This document shows positions 1 to 7,936 of a DNA stretch of 41,725 nucleotides, in pieces (the stretch's first letter is position 1; every line of letters starts with the position of its first letter). Source of the DNA: Alphaproteobacteria bacterium (GTDB taxonomy: Bacteria; Pseudomonadota; Alphaproteobacteria; Thalassobaculales; Thalassobaculaceae); contig JAJEAR010000009.1 in assembly GCA_022822665.1 (NCBI GenBank), positions 1-41,725 of the forward strand, read 5' to 3'. A program made the translations under genes and the position numbers. Under the pieces are notes generated by a model. That model ran no database searches. It was not told the DNA's origin and saw only the letters and a list, made by a program, of their open reading frames with translations.

Positions 1-135
1 TGGCAGCGATATCAACAACTTAAAATATCTACTAGGCACAACACACCGGCTTGGCCGCCCCGCATTTGTTAAGTCGTTGTCTTCGCTGAAATCTTCGGAC
101 GGGAAATCAGCCGAAATCCCGCTCAACCGTCGAAG

Positions 136-474
136 TCAGGAGGGCGGAACGTGAAGGCAAAGGCGGGGCTGAACCGGGAGATCCTCGCAACCGGCTGGGG
201 AACTCTGCGCCGGATGCTGGAGTACAAGGCACTCCGGGTCATCGCGGTCGATCCCCGGCATACCAGCCAGACCTGTGCGGCCTGCGGACATGTCGATGCC
301 CGCTCACGGCGTGCCCGGGCATTCGAGTGCGTGGCCTGCGGCCACGCGGATCACGCGGACCTGAACGCGGCCCGCAACATCCGGCGTCGGGGACTGGCGC
401 TGCTGCACGGCGAGGAGCGTTCGGTGCTGCCGACTCCCGTGACCCGTGAAACGGATCGGAGGCTGGCAGCGTGA
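136..474 (+). pseudogene. IS200/IS605-family TnpB (OrfB) C-terminal remnant
   Basis: This is the C-terminal quarter of a TnpB-type RNA-guided nuclease. A GTG at 151 can start a 107-residue product, but the similarity I recognise (GRNVKAKAGLNREIL, usual just before RuvC-II in TnpB) begins upstream of it, near 136, and the frame is open back to about 73. The gene is therefore truncated at its 5' side. Visible are the zinc ribbon (CAAC and CVAC, two CxxC pairs) and the final RuvC motif ADLNAA with its Asp. The RuvC-I Asp, the helical domains and most of RuvC-II are absent (family length about 370-400 residues), so the product should be catalytically dead. No tnpA lies nearby. The first 70 bases of the window are more A+T-rich (50% G+C in 1-60 by count) than the genes that follow. 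Confidence 0.85.
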
Positions 475-481
475 CGCTGTC
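465..481 (+). repeat. Hairpin spanning the tnpB stop codon
   Basis: GGCAGCG (465-471) and CGCTGTC (475-481) can pair over seven positions, one of them G-T, with the TGA stop codon as the three-base loop. A subterminal imperfect hairpin near the end of tnpB is typical of the right end of IS200/IS605 elements. The same place overlaps the 3' part of the omega-RNA in active TnpB systems. TCAA, the right cleavage tetranucleotide of IS608, follows at 480-483, but closer to the hairpin than in that element. The true element boundary cannot be fixed from one copy. Confidence 0.5.
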
Positions 482-549
482 AACTATTCGATAAGAGTTC
501 CAGGCTTTATTTGGTGGAAACCTGCACCATCCGGTCTTAGGTTACGCTC

Positions 550-1161
550 ATGTTCACGGGGATTGTCACTGACGTCGGGCACGTCGAACTCATGGAGCGC
601 CGCGGTGATCTGCAGGCGCGGCTTGCAACCGCCCACGATACCACCGCGCTTGCCGTGGGAGCCTCGGTTTCCTGTTCGGGCGCCTGCCTGACCGTGATCG
701 GGACCGGCCCCGGGTGGTTCGAGGTCGAGATCTCCGACGAGACGCTCGCATGCACGACGCTCGGATCATGGTCACAGGGCACGCCGGTCAATCTCGAACT
801 GTCACTCCGGCTCGGGGACGAGCTTGGGGGTCACCTGGTTTCCGGGCATGTCGACGGGATAGCGGAGGTGCTGTCGGTGACACCGCGCGGTGACAGTCGC
901 ACACTCGATGTCCGGGTCCCCGGCGAACTGGCGCGATTTGTCGCGCCGAAGGGTTCGGTTGCGCTTGACGGCGTTTCCCTGACCGTCAACGAGGTCGCCG
1001 GCACAGACTGCTCAATCAACATCATTCCGCATACGCTGGAGGCAACGACACTCGGATCGATAGAGGCGGGTGGCCGGTTGAATGTGGAAATCGACATGAT
1101 CGCGCGCTATGTGGCGCGGCTGACGCAATCCGGTGAAGGGACCTGGAATGGCGGTACCTGA
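550..1161 (+). CDS. ribE: Riboflavin synthase alpha chain
   Basis: It converts two 6,7-dimethyl-8-ribityllumazine molecules into riboflavin plus the pyrimidinedione substrate of RibH, the last step of riboflavin synthesis in the cytosol. The 203 residues form the usual tandem of two lumazine-binding barrels. The first begins with the hallmark MFTGIV; the second begins near residue 96 after the conserved GHLVSGHVDG. Length is normal. The ATG at 550 is fixed by the invariant N-terminus, although no good Shine-Dalgarno sequence precedes it. I see no FMN riboswitch in the 70 bases upstream. The 3' end overlaps ribBA by 14 bases, so the two are probably translationally coupled in a ribE-ribBA-ribH-nusB-thiL operon. 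The symbol ribC is used for the same enzyme in E. coli. Confidence 0.95.
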   Translation: MFTGIVTDVGHVELMERRGDLQARLATAHDTTALAVGASVSCSGACLTVIGTGPGWFEVEISDETLACTTLGSWSQGTPVNLELSLRLGDELGGHLVSGHVDGIAEVLSVTPRGDSRTLDVRVPGELARFVAPKGSVALDGVSLTVNEVAGTDCSINIIPHTLEATTLGSIEAGGRLNVEIDMIARYVARLTQSGEGTWNGGT

Positions 1162-2305
1162 CCAGTTGGGGGATGTCTACCGGGGAGCCCTGTCCTCGAT
1201 CGAGGAGGTGGTCGCCGAGGCCCGGGCGGGCCGGATGTTCATCCTGGTTGATGACGAGAACCGGGAGAACGAGGGCGACCTGTGCATCCCGGCGGAGATG
1301 GCGAAGGCCGAGTGCATCAATTTCATGGCCATGCACGCCCGCGGTCTGATCTGCCTGTCGATGACCCGCGAGCGGGTGGAACGTCTCGGCCTGCCGCTGA
1401 TGTCGCCGCGCAACGAGACCCGGCACGAAACGGCGTTTACCATCTCGATCGAGGCGCGGGAGGGTGTGACGACCGGCATCTCCGCACACGACCGCGCCAG
1501 GACCATCGAGGTTGCCATAGATCCGGAATGCGGACGCCAGGACATCGTGACGCCCGGGCACGTGTTTCCGTTGATGGCGCGCGATGGCGGCACCCTGGTA
1601 CGTGCCGGCCATACCGAGGCCGTGATCGACATCGCGCGGCTGGCGGGTCTGAACCCGTCAGGCGTGATTTGCGAGATCATGCGCGATGACGGAAGCATGG
1701 CGCGGCTGCCGGACCTGGTCCAGTTCGCGCAGTTTCACAGTCTCAAGGTCGCCACGATCGCCGACCTGATCGCCTACCGCCGCCGCACCGAATCCATCGT
1801 CGAGCGCAGCGTCGAGACCATGCTGGACAGCAAGCACGGCGGCCAGTGGCGCATGATCGTCTACCAGGACAGGACCACCCGGACCGAGCATATCGCAATC
1901 ATCAAGGGCGACATTTCCGGACCCGAGCCGGTGCTGGTCAGGATGCACTCGCTCAACGTGATGGAGGATGTGCTGGGCGATCGCACCGGCATGCGTGGCG
2001 GCGGCGAGGTGCAGCAGGCGATGACAACCATCGCGCGGGAGGGCAGGGGACTGGTCGTCATGATCCGCGAGCCGACCCCGACCGCGGTTTCGGAACGGGT
2101 GCGCCAGAGCCTGCGCGACCATGCGGCCGGGCGGCGCAGCGAGAACGAACTGCGGGACTACGGTATCGGCGCCCAGATCCTGCTCGACCTGGGGATCAGC
2201 CGGATGCTGCTGTTGTCCAATTCGCGCCGGACCGTGGTCGGCCTGGAAGGATACGGTCTCACCATCGTGGCCCAGCGCCCGATGCAGGTCGACCCGATAG
2301 GGTGA
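1148..2305 (+). CDS. ribB: 3,4-dihydroxy-2-butanone 4-phosphate synthase with degenerate GTP cyclohydrolase II domain
   Basis: The N-terminal domain (about residues 15-215) makes 3,4-dihydroxybutanone 4-phosphate from ribulose 5-phosphate for lumazine synthesis. It carries DDENRENEGDL (acidic Mg2+ loop), HARGLICL, GISAHDRARTI and the RAGHTEA motif. The C-terminal domain (about 230-385) resembles GTP cyclohydrolase II in its last part (RDYGIGAQILLDLGI, then LEGYG). However, the three zinc-binding cysteines of HSECLTGD..RCDCG are missing: the matching stretch reads HSLNVMEDVLGDRTGMRGGG, and EGRG has become IREP. It should therefore not open GTP. This matches the RibBX type described for some proteobacteria. 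I chose ATG 1148, with GAAGGG about 8 bases upstream; a GTG at 1133 is an in-frame alternative. It is followed six bases later by ribH. Confidence 0.93.
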   Translation: MAVPDQLGDVYRGALSSIEEVVAEARAGRMFILVDDENRENEGDLCIPAEMAKAECINFMAMHARGLICLSMTRERVERLGLPLMSPRNETRHETAFTISIEAREGVTTGISAHDRARTIEVAIDPECGRQDIVTPGHVFPLMARDGGTLVRAGHTEAVIDIARLAGLNPSGVICEIMRDDGSMARLPDLVQFAQFHSLKVATIADLIAYRRRTESIVERSVETMLDSKHGGQWRMIVYQDRTTRTEHIAIIKGDISGPEPVLVRMHSLNVMEDVLGDRTGMRGGGEVQQAMTTIAREGRGLVVMIREPTPTAVSERVRQSLRDHAAGRRSENELRDYGIGAQILLDLGISRMLLLSNSRRTVVGLEGYGLTIVAQRPMQVDPIG

Positions 2306-2311
2306 GGGACC

Positions 2312-2740
2312 GTGTACCGGGTTCTCATCGTCTGCGCCGGTTTCTACCAGGACCTTGCCGCGGAACTGATCCGGGGTGCGCGCAGCGAACTTGAGCGGCA
2401 GGGCTGCACCTGGGATCTGGAGATGGTCCCGGGCGCACTCGAGATCCCCGCAGCGATATCGATCGTATCCCGAAGGGACTGTGCCTACGACGGTTTCGTG
2501 GCGCTCGGTTGCGTCATTCGCGGCGAGACCTCGCACTACGACATCGTTGCGGGCGAAAGTGCGCGTGGACTGATCGACCTTGGAATCACCCGGGACCTGG
2601 CCATCGGTAACGGAATTCTCACGGTCGACACCGCCGAACAGGCCCGGGTGCGCGCGGGTGTCGAAGGCCGCAACAAGGGCCGCGATGCCGTTCTCGCCTG
2701 TCTTTCCCTGATCAGGCTCAAGCAGAGTTCCGTGACTTGA
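2312..2740 (+). CDS. ribH: 6,7-dimethyl-8-ribityllumazine synthase
   Basis: This enzyme condenses 5-amino-6-ribitylamino-uracil with dihydroxybutanone phosphate to give the lumazine used by RibE. At 142 residues it has the usual length. Visible motifs are the early FY substrate-binding pair, VPGALEIP, GCVIRGETSHYD (phosphate binding, catalytic His) and GNGILTVDTAEQA, then NKGRDA near the end. The start is a GTG six bases after ribBA. GTG is accepted because the conserved first strand (RVLIVCAGFY) begins directly after it. The SHYDIV variant, instead of SHFDYV, resembles the alphaproteobacterial RibH types. Its last bases overlap the nusB start (TTGA), the same order seen in many bacteria where nusB follows ribH. 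Confidence 0.95.
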   Translation: MYRVLIVCAGFYQDLAAELIRGARSELERQGCTWDLEMVPGALEIPAAISIVSRRDCAYDGFVALGCVIRGETSHYDIVAGESARGLIDLGITRDLAIGNGILTVDTAEQARVRAGVEGRNKGRDAVLACLSLIRLKQSSVT

Positions 2741-3207
2741 CCCGGAAGCGGGCGCCGCATTCGGGGCCTCGTACCTCGGCGCGGATGGCCGCGGTCCAGG
2801 CACTGTACCAGCTGGAGATGACCGGCGAGACGGCTGGCGACGTGATTCGCGAATTCATGCTGCACAGGATGAACCGGCCGAAGAACAGGCGTCCGCCCGA
2901 TGTGGCGCTGTTCAGTGATCTGGTCTCCGGGGTGATGCGCGAGACAGGGCCGGTTGATGCACGGATCTCCAGGCTGCTGATCAGCGGTTGGGACATCGAG
3001 CGGCTGGAAGTCACGCTGCGTGCCATCCTGCGGCTTGGCGTGTACGAGCTGGCAAACCACGAAGCGACGCCGGCGGAGGTGGTGGTCGCGGAGTACGTCG
3101 ATATCGCCCATGCGTTTCACGACGATCGCGCGGTCGGGCTGGTCAACGGCGTGCTCGGCAGCGTATCGGGCGAGTTGCGGTCCGCCGGGGGGAACGGCAG
3201 CGCATGA
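2737..3207 (+). CDS. nusB: Transcription antitermination factor NusB
   Basis: NusB binds boxA RNA together with S10 and supports antitermination in rRNA operons. The 156-residue protein shows the all-helical NusB pattern: SARMAAVQALYQLEMTG in helix 1, then ERLEVTLRAILRLGVYEL and the C-terminal VAEYVDIAHAFHDDRAVGLVNGVLG, which is the family signature. The start is probably TTG 2737, which overlaps the ribH stop in TTGA. A downstream ATG at 2785 would cut into the conserved first helix, so I rejected it. The 3' end overlaps thiL in ATGA. Position between ribH and thiL is classical. The low-initiation TTG suggests that translation depends on coupling to ribH. Confidence 0.94.
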   Translation: MTRKRAPHSGPRTSARMAAVQALYQLEMTGETAGDVIREFMLHRMNRPKNRRPPDVALFSDLVSGVMRETGPVDARISRLLISGWDIERLEVTLRAILRLGVYELANHEATPAEVVVAEYVDIAHAFHDDRAVGLVNGVLGSVSGELRSAGGNGSA

Positions 3208-4178
3208 GCGCGGGCGAATTCGACTGGATCGCGACCGGATTCCGGCCGCTGGCGGCCGCCGTGGCCGGCGCGCGGGACCTGCGCGACGACGCGGCCGTTC
3301 TTCCGGTCGACGGCCTCGATCACCTCGTGGTATCCACCGACGTCCTGGTCGAGGCGGTTCACTTTCGGCCACTGGATCCCGCTGGCCTGGTGGGCCGCAA
3401 GGCTCTGCGGACCAATCTTTCCGACATGGCGGCCATGGGGACCTGCCCCTGGGTCTACACTCTCGGGCTTGCTGTCGGGGCCGGCCTCGACGCCGCGTCG
3501 TGGACCAGGGAGATCGCGGAGGGACTCGCGCTGGACCAGCGCGAATTCGGTATCGGTCTTGCCGGCGGTGACACGGTTCGCTCCACGGGACCGTCGATGC
3601 TGTCGATCACCATTTTCGGCAGGCCTGGGCCTGACGGAGTGCTCGGTCGAGCCGATGCCCGGTCGGGTGATGACATCTGGGTATCCGGAAGCATCGGCGA
3701 CGCCGCCCTGGGACTGCGGATTCTCGAAGGGAGCCTCGATACGACCCGTACGACCACGGACCTGGTCGACCGCTACCTGTTGCCGCAACCGCGCATCGCG
3801 CTCGGCCTGGCGCTGCCCGGGCTCGCGCATGCGGCGATCGATCTGTCCGACGGGTTGCTGCAGGACCTCGGGCACGTGTGCCGGGAATCCGGAACCGCCG
3901 CTCGCATCAGGCTTGACACGGTACCCCTGTCTGCGGCCGCCTCCGCCCTGGTGGCCGACCGCGCGGTCGATGTGCCTGCCCTGCTGGCCGGTGGTGACGA
4001 CTACGAACTGCTGTTCACCGCGCCGGTGGCGGCCCGTGCGAGTATCGAGGCCGCGGGCCGCGGGAGCGGCACGGCGGTCACCCGTATTGGTGACATGGCC
4101 GACGGCGACGGGGTAACGGTTCTCGATCACCGGGACAACGAGGTGCGCCTGGAAACCGCGGGATACCGGCATGGCTGA
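3204..4178 (+). CDS. thiL: Thiamine-monophosphate kinase
   Basis: ThiL phosphorylates thiamine monophosphate with ATP to make the cofactor thiamine diphosphate. The 324 residues follow the PurM/AIR-synthase-like fold. Motifs seen in order are FDWIATGFRPLA (family usual F.LI..F), DDAAVL, STDVLVEAVHF, GRKALRTNLSDMAAMG, LAGGDTVRS, SGSIGDAALGL, AAIDLSDGLLQDLGH and GGDDYELLF. The Asp residues in DDAA, STD, NLSD, GGDT and LSDG are the Mg-ATP ligands known for the family. The start ATG overlaps the nusB stop (ATGA). The final residues RLETAGYRHG match the usual C-terminal G.r.H end. It needs no thiamine pathway neighbours: the nusB-thiL pair is common by itself. Confidence 0.95.
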   Translation: MSAGEFDWIATGFRPLAAAVAGARDLRDDAAVLPVDGLDHLVVSTDVLVEAVHFRPLDPAGLVGRKALRTNLSDMAAMGTCPWVYTLGLAVGAGLDAASWTREIAEGLALDQREFGIGLAGGDTVRSTGPSMLSITIFGRPGPDGVLGRADARSGDDIWVSGSIGDAALGLRILEGSLDTTRTTTDLVDRYLLPQPRIALGLALPGLAHAAIDLSDGLLQDLGHVCRESGTAARIRLDTVPLSAAASALVADRAVDVPALLAGGDDYELLFTAPVAARASIEAAGRGSGTAVTRIGDMADGDGVTVLDHRDNEVRLETAGYRHG

Positions 4179-4220
4179 ACCCGCCGGGTGCCTGTCCGCC
4201 GCGAGCGGGAGTGACAGTTC

Positions 4221-5432
4221 GTGACTGCCAGGGATCCGACAGTCCGCAACGTCGTGCTGCTTTCCTGCTGCCAGGCGCTGGCGATGTCGGCCATGTCTGT
4301 CAACATGACGGTCACGGCTCTGGTCGGCAAAATGCTGAGCGAGGATCCCGCTCTTGCCACCCTGCCCCTGGCGCTGCAGTTCACCGCCACCATGTGCACC
4401 ACCATGCCGGCGTCGCTGCTGATGCGGCGCATCGGACGCCAGGCCGGTTTTGCCATCGGAGTGCTGGTCGGCGTCTCGGGCGCACTGCTCGCCATGGCGA
4501 TGATCTTCGAGCGCAACTTTACCGGTTTCTGCCTCGCTTCGATGCTGATGGGATCGTTCATGGGGTTTGCGGTGTTCTATCGCCACGCCGCGGCCGATAC
4601 CGCCAGTGACGTGTTTCGCAGCAAGGCGATCTCGCTGGTCATGGCGGGCGGTGTTGTGTCGGCCCTGCTCGGCCCCGAACTCGCCAAGTGGTCCTACGAC
4701 CTGTTCGAGGCGACCGCGCTTGGACCGGTCACCTTCTCGGGCTGCTTTCTCGTCGTTGCGGTGGTCCAGACCCTGATCCTCGCCTTCCTGCGTTTCGTGG
4801 ACATCCCGCTCGAAGCCGCCCATTCTCGCTCCGAGCCCGAAAGGCCCCTGCACGTCATCGCCCGCCAACCGCGGTTCCTGGTCGCGGCGGCGGGCGGAAT
4901 GATCGGTTACGGTGTCATGAGTTTCGTAATGACGGCGACGCCGCTGGCCGTCGTCGCGTGCGGGTTCAGCTTCACCGATGCCGCCTTCGTCGTGCAGTGG
5001 CACTCGGTCGCGATGTTCGCCCCATCATTCTTCACCGGTTCCCTCATCAACCGCTTCGGCGTGCTGCAGGTCATGATGGCCGGAGCCGTCCTGCTGCTCC
5101 TCTGTGTCGGGGTCAATGTCTCGGGACTCGAACTCTACCAGTTCTGGTGGGGCCTCGTCCTGCTCGGCGTCGGCTGGAATTTCCTGTTCATCGGCGGTAC
5201 CAGCCTGCTGGCCGAATGCCATACCGGTGCCGAGAAAGCCAAGGTCCAGGGACTGAACGACTTCCTGGTCTTCACCAGCGTTGCCCTGGCCTCGTTTTCC
5301 GCCGGCGCCATCTTCCACAACTTTGGCTGGGTCGTCCTCAACCTCGGCGTGCTGCCACCGGTGGCACTTACCATGGCACTGGTGCTCTGGCTGTCGTGGA
5401 AGTCGCGCAGCCCGGCGCCGGCCAGCGTCTGA
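4221..5432 (+). CDS. MFS transporter (candidate flavin or thiamine transporter)
   Basis: A 403-residue major facilitator protein with about twelve hydrophobic segments. After helix 2 it has the loop RRIGRQAG, and a second-half counterpart INRFG; there is a break in hydrophobicity near residues 200-220 (SRSEPERPLHVIARQPR), the usual central loop. GTG 4221 is preceded by GGGAG at a good distance, and it starts 42 bases after thiL in the same direction, so it is probably the last gene of the rib-nus-thi operon. The substrate cannot be read from the sequence. The N-terminal pattern (CQALAMSAMSVNMTVTALVG, LATLPLALQF) resembles a group of alphaproteobacterial MFS proteins that I loosely associate with RfnT-type riboflavin transporters. 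The flavin link is inference from that and from its neighbours. Confidence 0.85.
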   Translation: MTARDPTVRNVVLLSCCQALAMSAMSVNMTVTALVGKMLSEDPALATLPLALQFTATMCTTMPASLLMRRIGRQAGFAIGVLVGVSGALLAMAMIFERNFTGFCLASMLMGSFMGFAVFYRHAAADTASDVFRSKAISLVMAGGVVSALLGPELAKWSYDLFEATALGPVTFSGCFLVVAVVQTLILAFLRFVDIPLEAAHSRSEPERPLHVIARQPRFLVAAAGGMIGYGVMSFVMTATPLAVVACGFSFTDAAFVVQWHSVAMFAPSFFTGSLINRFGVLQVMMAGAVLLLLCVGVNVSGLELYQFWWGLVLLGVGWNFLFIGGTSLLAECHTGAEKAKVQGLNDFLVFTSVALASFSAGAIFHNFGWVVLNLGVLPPVALTMALVLWLSWKSRSPAPASV

Positions 5433-5816
5433 AGTCTCCAAGAAGCCGGATTGCCCGGGAAACGGCCACGGGTCGGCGAGGGCATTGCCGCGCCGGCCTC
5501 CTGCCGGGACCGGGCGCCCGGTCCCGGATCCCGCGGGCCCCCTGCCGGGGACCCGTCACCCGGCAGGGCCGGAAGCGGCGGACGGACATCAGCGCAGCCT
5601 GCCTGGACCGAAACCCAGGCGGGCGGGCGTGTACCTGGTCCTTGCCACACATGATAATCTTGCTATGTTCCGGCACGCCTGTCGGCACCGTATCTGGTGC
5701 CTTGCCCGCCACATTTTCGACAGTGCGGAACGAATCAGGCACACCGGTTAGCAGCTTCCAGGCAAGGACGTCGGGTCACCCCGGAACCTGGCCAGCACCA
5801 GGGGGATAACCAGCAC
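5433..5816. other. Intergenic region MFS-hppA with two strong hairpins
   Basis: No convincing gene lies in these 384 bases. They hold two strong dyads. The first, 5504-5527, is a perfect 24-base palindrome centred on GGGC/GCCC. The second pairs CCCTGCCGGG (5540-5549) with CCCGGCAGGG (5559-5568) over ten base pairs and a nine-base loop. Neither has a T-tract behind it, so they may act as Rho-type or processing barriers after the upstream operon. Further down, the sequence becomes less G+C-rich (around 5645-5670, ATGATAATCTTGCTATGTT), a reasonable place for the hppA promoter, though I cannot match clean -35/-10 boxes. An AGGGGGA ribosome-binding site sits at about 5799-5805. Confidence 0.6.
5504..5568 (+). 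terminator. Pair of G+C-rich hairpins after the rib-thi-MFS operon
   Basis: Two adjacent inverted repeats (5504-5527 and 5540-5568) lie 70-135 bases behind the MFS stop codon. Stem lengths are 12 bp without a loop (or about 10 bp with a four-base loop) and 10 bp with a nine-base loop. There is no run of T after either, so a classical intrinsic terminator is not supported; a terminator-like or mRNA-stabilising role is inferred from position only. Confidence 0.4.
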
Positions 5817-7907
5817 ATGATCGAGACCTTCGTGATCGTTTGCGGGCTGATCGCGCTCGCGTACGGGTTTTTCACGGCACGCAGTGTTCTGGCCGCGGAT
5901 GCCGGTTCGCCGAGGATGCAGGAGATAGCGGCTGCCATCCAGGAAGGGGCATCGGCCTATCTCAACCGACAGTACACCACCATTGCCGTCGTCGGCGTCG
6001 TGGTGGCGATCATCCTGGGGCTGACCCTGGGACTGGCCGTGGGAATCGGCTTCGTCATCGGCGCCGTCCTGTCGGGCGCGGCGGGCTACATCGGCATGCA
6101 CATCTCGGTCCGCGCCAACGTCCGCACGACCCAGGCGGCGACTGTCGGACTGGAACCCGCGCTCGCGCTCGCGTTCCGGTCCGGCGCCATTACCGGCATG
6201 CTGGTGGTCGGGCTCGGCCTGCTGGGTGTTGCAGGATACTACGTGGTGCTGCAGGAGGTGTTCGACGCGACGACCCCGCAAGGCTTGCGCCATGTGCTCG
6301 AGGCGCTGATTGCCCTCAGCTTCGGTGCGTCCCTGATCTCGATCTTCGCTCGGCTGGGCGGCGGCATCTTCACCAAGGGTGCGGACGTCGGCGGCGACAT
6401 GGTCGGTAAGGTCGAAGCCGGAATTCCGGAGGATGACCCGCGCAATGCCGCCGCCATCGCGGACAACGTGGGTGACAATGTCGGCGACTGCGCCGGCATG
6501 GCGGCGGACCTGTTCGAGACATACGCGGTGACGGTGGTGGCCACGATGCTGCTTGCCGCAATCTTCTTCTCCGGCGACACTGCCACGACCCTGATGTCCT
6601 TCCCGCTCGCAATCGGCGCGGTCTGCATCATCGGTTCGGTGATCGGAACCTTCTTTGTGCGGCTCGGCGCCAACCGGAAGATCATGTGGGCGCTCTACAA
6701 GGGCTTCATTTCCAGCGCCGTGATCTCCGCCGTGCTGATCGGCATCGCCACCTGGCACATGATCGGATTCGACAAGGTCCTGACCACGACCGGCGGCGCC
6801 GAAACCACCGGGCTCAACCTGTTCCTCTCGGCGCTGGTCGGCCTTATCGTGACCGGCCTGCTCGTCTGGGTAACCGAGTACTACACCTCGACCGAATACC
6901 GCCCGGTACGCAGTGTCGCCCGCTCATCGGAAACGGGTGACGGGACCAATGTCATCCAGGGGCTGGCGGTATCGATGGAAGCCTGCGCGCTTCCCGCCGT
7001 CATCATCTCCGCCGGCATCATTGCCGGACACATGCTGGCCGGCATCTACGGTATCGGAATTGCGGCCACGACCATGCTGGCACTGGCCGGAATGGTCGTC
7101 GCTCTCGATGCCTACGGACCGGTTACCGACAACGCCGGCGGCATAGCCGAGATGTCCGACCTTCCGGAGAACGTACGGAACACGACCGATGCGCTGGACG
7201 CCGTCGGCAATACCACCAAGGCCGTGACCAAGGGATATGCGATCGGATCGGCCGGACTTGCCGCCCTCGTGCTGTTCGCGGCCTACACCGAGGACCTGTC
7301 GCATTACTTCCCCGAGCTTGAGGTCAGGTTCGTGCTGCAGGACCCTTACGTCGTCATCGGCCTGTTCATCGGCGGCATGCTGCCCTACCTGTTCGGTTCG
7401 ATGGGCATGCAGGCAGTCGGTCGGGCCGGCGGCGCGGTGGTCGAGGAGGTGCGAAGGCAGTTCCGGGAAAACCCGGGAATCATGGAGGGCACCGTTCGCC
7501 CCGAATACGGACGGGCCGTCGACCTGCTGACACGGGCCGCGATCAAGGAAATGATCATTCCCTCGCTCCTTCCCGTACTCGCTCCCATCGTGATGTACGC
7601 GGTGATCAGCCTGATCGGCGGCCAGGCCGCGGCCTTTACCGCAATCGGCGCGATGCTGCTCGGAACCATCGTCACCGGCATTTTCGTCGCTGTCTCCATG
7701 ACGGCGGGTGGCGGTGCCTGGGACAATGCCAAGAAGTACATCGAGGACGGCAATCACGGCGGCAAGGGTTCCAACGCCCACAAGGCCGCGGTGACCGGCG
7801 ATACCGTTGGGGATCCCTACAAGGATACGGCGGGACCGGCGATCAACCCGATGATCAAGATCATCAATATTGTCGCGATCCTGCTGCTGGCGGCGCTTGC
7901 CGCGTGA
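5817..7907 (+). CDS. hppA: K+-independent proton-translocating inorganic pyrophosphatase
   Basis: A membrane-bound pyrophosphatase that couples PPi hydrolysis to H+ export from the cytoplasm. The 696 residues include about sixteen hydrophobic segments. The PPi-binding signature is intact: [14 protein letters not shown], then [20 protein letters not shown] and [12 protein letters not shown], and near the C-terminus [14 protein letters not shown] and [15 protein letters not shown]. The motif [10 protein letters not shown] puts Lys at residue 468 and Thr at 471. These are the residues that mark the K+-independent class (Ala and Gly/Ala in the K+-dependent class). It is therefore expected to pump H+, not Na+. 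ATG 5817, with AGGGGGA upstream, fixes the start; a longer in-frame extension from 5697 is non-coding in appearance. It stands alone and converges on bamE, 29 bases away. Confidence 0.97.
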   Translation: MIETFVIVCGLIALAYGFFTARSVLAADAGSPRMQEIAAAIQEGASAYLNRQYTTIAVVGVVVAIILGLTLGLAVGIGFVIGAVLSGAAGYIGMHISVRANVRTTQAATVGLEPALALAFRSGAITGMLVVGLGLLGVAGYYVVLQEVFDATTPQGLRHVLEALIALSFGASLISIFARLGGGIFTKGADVGGDMVGKVEAGIPEDDPRNAAAIADNVGDNVGDCAGMAADLFETYAVTVVATMLLAAIFFSGDTATTLMSFPLAIGAVCIIGSVIGTFFVRLGANRKIMWALYKGFISSAVISAVLIGIATWHMIGFDKVLTTTGGAETTGLNLFLSALVGLIVTGLLVWVTEYYTSTEYRPVRSVARSSETGDGTNVIQGLAVSMEACALPAVIISAGIIAGHMLAGIYGIGIAATTMLALAGMVVALDAYGPVTDNAGGIAEMSDLPENVRNTTDALDAVGNTTKAVTKGYAIGSAGLAALVLFAAYTEDLSHYFPELEVRFVLQDPYVVIGLFIGGMLPYLFGSMGMQAVGRAGGAVVEEVRRQFRENPGIMEGTVRPEYGRAVDLLTRAAIKEMIIPSLLPVLAPIVMYAVISLIGGQAAAFTAIGAMLLGTIVTGIFVAVSMTAGGGAWDNAKKYIEDGNHGGKGSNAHKAAVTGDTVGDPYKDTAGPAINPMIKIINIVAILLLAALAA

Positions 7908-7936
7908 GCGGGGACGGACGGTTTTTCGGGACGGCC

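Noticed and set aside
481..549. FMN riboswitch before ribE
   Set aside because: The conserved RFN core sequences are not present and the space (about 70 bases) is too short.
3117..5003. 628-residue minus-strand open frame across thiL and the MFS gene
   Set aside because: It is antisense to two clear genes, rich in His, Arg, Gln and Gly as frames opposite G+C-rich genes usually are, and shows no family motif.
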